Positions 14,560-14,880 of a stretch of 14,880 nucleotides of DNA are shown here, in pieces (position 1 is the first letter of the stretch; each line of letters begins with the position of its first letter). The position numbers and the translations under genes were made by a program. This stretch comes from JBBRGK01 sp036741355. GTDB lineage: Bacteria > Chloroflexota > Dehalococcoidia > CAUJGQ01. A model generated the notes under the pieces. That model did not search any database, was not told the origin of the DNA, and saw only the letters and a program-made list of their open reading frames with translations. The stretch covers positions 1 through 14,880 of the forward strand of contig DAINSK010000064.1 of the NCBI GenBank assembly GCA_036741355.1, given 5' to 3'.

Positions 14560-14880
14560 ATGGCTTCTTACGAAGAGATCAGACAAACGGCGGAGTCTGC
14601 CTGGGCGGCCGCCGATCGCCCGGCGCGGCCGTTGCTCAGCGTCGAAGTCGCCACGTGCAGCAACGCCTTTGGGGCCGAACGGACGCTCGCGGTAGTCGAA
14701 GCGACGGTCCGCGACCTAAACCTGGATTGCGACGTCGCGGTCACGAGCTGCTTCGGTTTTTGCTTCGTGGAGCCGGCGGTCACCGTGACGCGTGCCGACG
14801 GCTCGCGCGCTCTCTACGGCCCGGTGACGCCCGAGCGCGCCACCGAATTCGTCGAGGCGGTAGCGGCCGGCGCCGAGCCG
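14560..14880 (+). CDS. nuoF: NADH dehydrogenase/diaphorase subunit F (NuoF/HoxF/HndC-like), N-terminal ferredoxin domain; 3' end beyond window
   Basis: The frame is open from ATG 14560 to the window edge (107 residues). What is visible is a thioredoxin-like 2Fe-2S domain of the type found at the front of many NuoF-like proteins. A first strand ends LLSVEVATCSNAFGAERT with C33. A second cysteine pair lies in SCFGFCFVEP (C64, C68), followed by VTVTRADGS, LYGPVTPERATEFVEAV. Only one cysteine is seen in the first motif, a pattern shared by some NuoF N-terminal domains. The FMN/NADH-binding part should lie downstream. Directly following nuoE supports the assignment. E. coli-type complex I NuoF lacks this extra domain; hydrogenase, formate dehydrogenase and HndC-type subunits commonly have it, so the complex is unresolved. 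The SD is weak (GCGAG about nine bases upstream). Confidence 0.85.
   Translation, partial: MASYEEIRQTAESAWAAADRPARPLLSVEVATCSNAFGAERTLAVVEATVRDLNLDCDVAVTSCFGFCFVEPAVTVTRADGSRALYGPVTPERATEFVEAVAAGAEP

Overview
This is a GC-rich window with all genes on the + strand and closely packed. It most likely comes from a member of the Chloroflexota. The best pointer is the adjacent pair of a 'YYY' membrane protein (DUF2298, Chlor_Arch_YYY) and an Agl23/TIGR03663-type membrane glycosyltransferase, a pair known mainly from Chloroflexi and Archaea. The rnc-smc-ftsY order is a common bacterial arrangement. The class within the phylum cannot be fixed from sequence reading alone.

Layout. Positions 1-267 hold the 3' end of ribonuclease III (rnc). 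Positions 321-3950 hold smc, the chromosome condensation ATPase. Positions 4071-5231 hold ftsY, the signal recognition particle receptor, which appears to start at a CTG codon. Nine bases later begins a run of three tightly coupled membrane-protein genes: DUF2298/YYY (5241-7706), a PMT-fold paralogue that has lost the diagnostic acidic and HGP residues (7703-9424), and an Agl23-type protein with a six-repeat NHL beta-propeller at its C-terminus (9421-12867). The two junctions inside this run are 4-base ATGA overlaps. A UPF0104/LPG-synthase-TM flippase-like gene follows (12950-13984). The window closes with nuoE (14044-14526) and the 5' end of a nuoF-type gene carrying an N-terminal thioredoxin-like ferredoxin domain (14560 to the edge).

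How the genes fit together. Rnc, Smc and FtsY are housekeeping proteins for RNA processing, chromosome organisation and co-translational membrane targeting. The four membrane genes 5241-13984 look like a polyprenyl-linked glycan or lipid-carrier module at the outer face of the membrane (inference from family membership; no substrate is visible). The nuoE/nuoF pair is an NADH-oxidising diaphorase. The extra ferredoxin domain on the F subunit suits a soluble hydrogenase, formate dehydrogenase or bifurcating enzyme as well as complex I, and the downstream genes that would decide are outside the window.

Regulation. Three intergenic gaps (before smc, ftsY and the flippase-like gene) each contain a TGNTATNNT extended -10 candidate. 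A strong hairpin sits directly against the smc start. A palindrome and a potential SD-masking stem lie in the nuoE leader. No RNA genes, insertion sequences, CRISPR arrays or convincing terminators were seen, and no gene-free stretch exceeds 300 bases.
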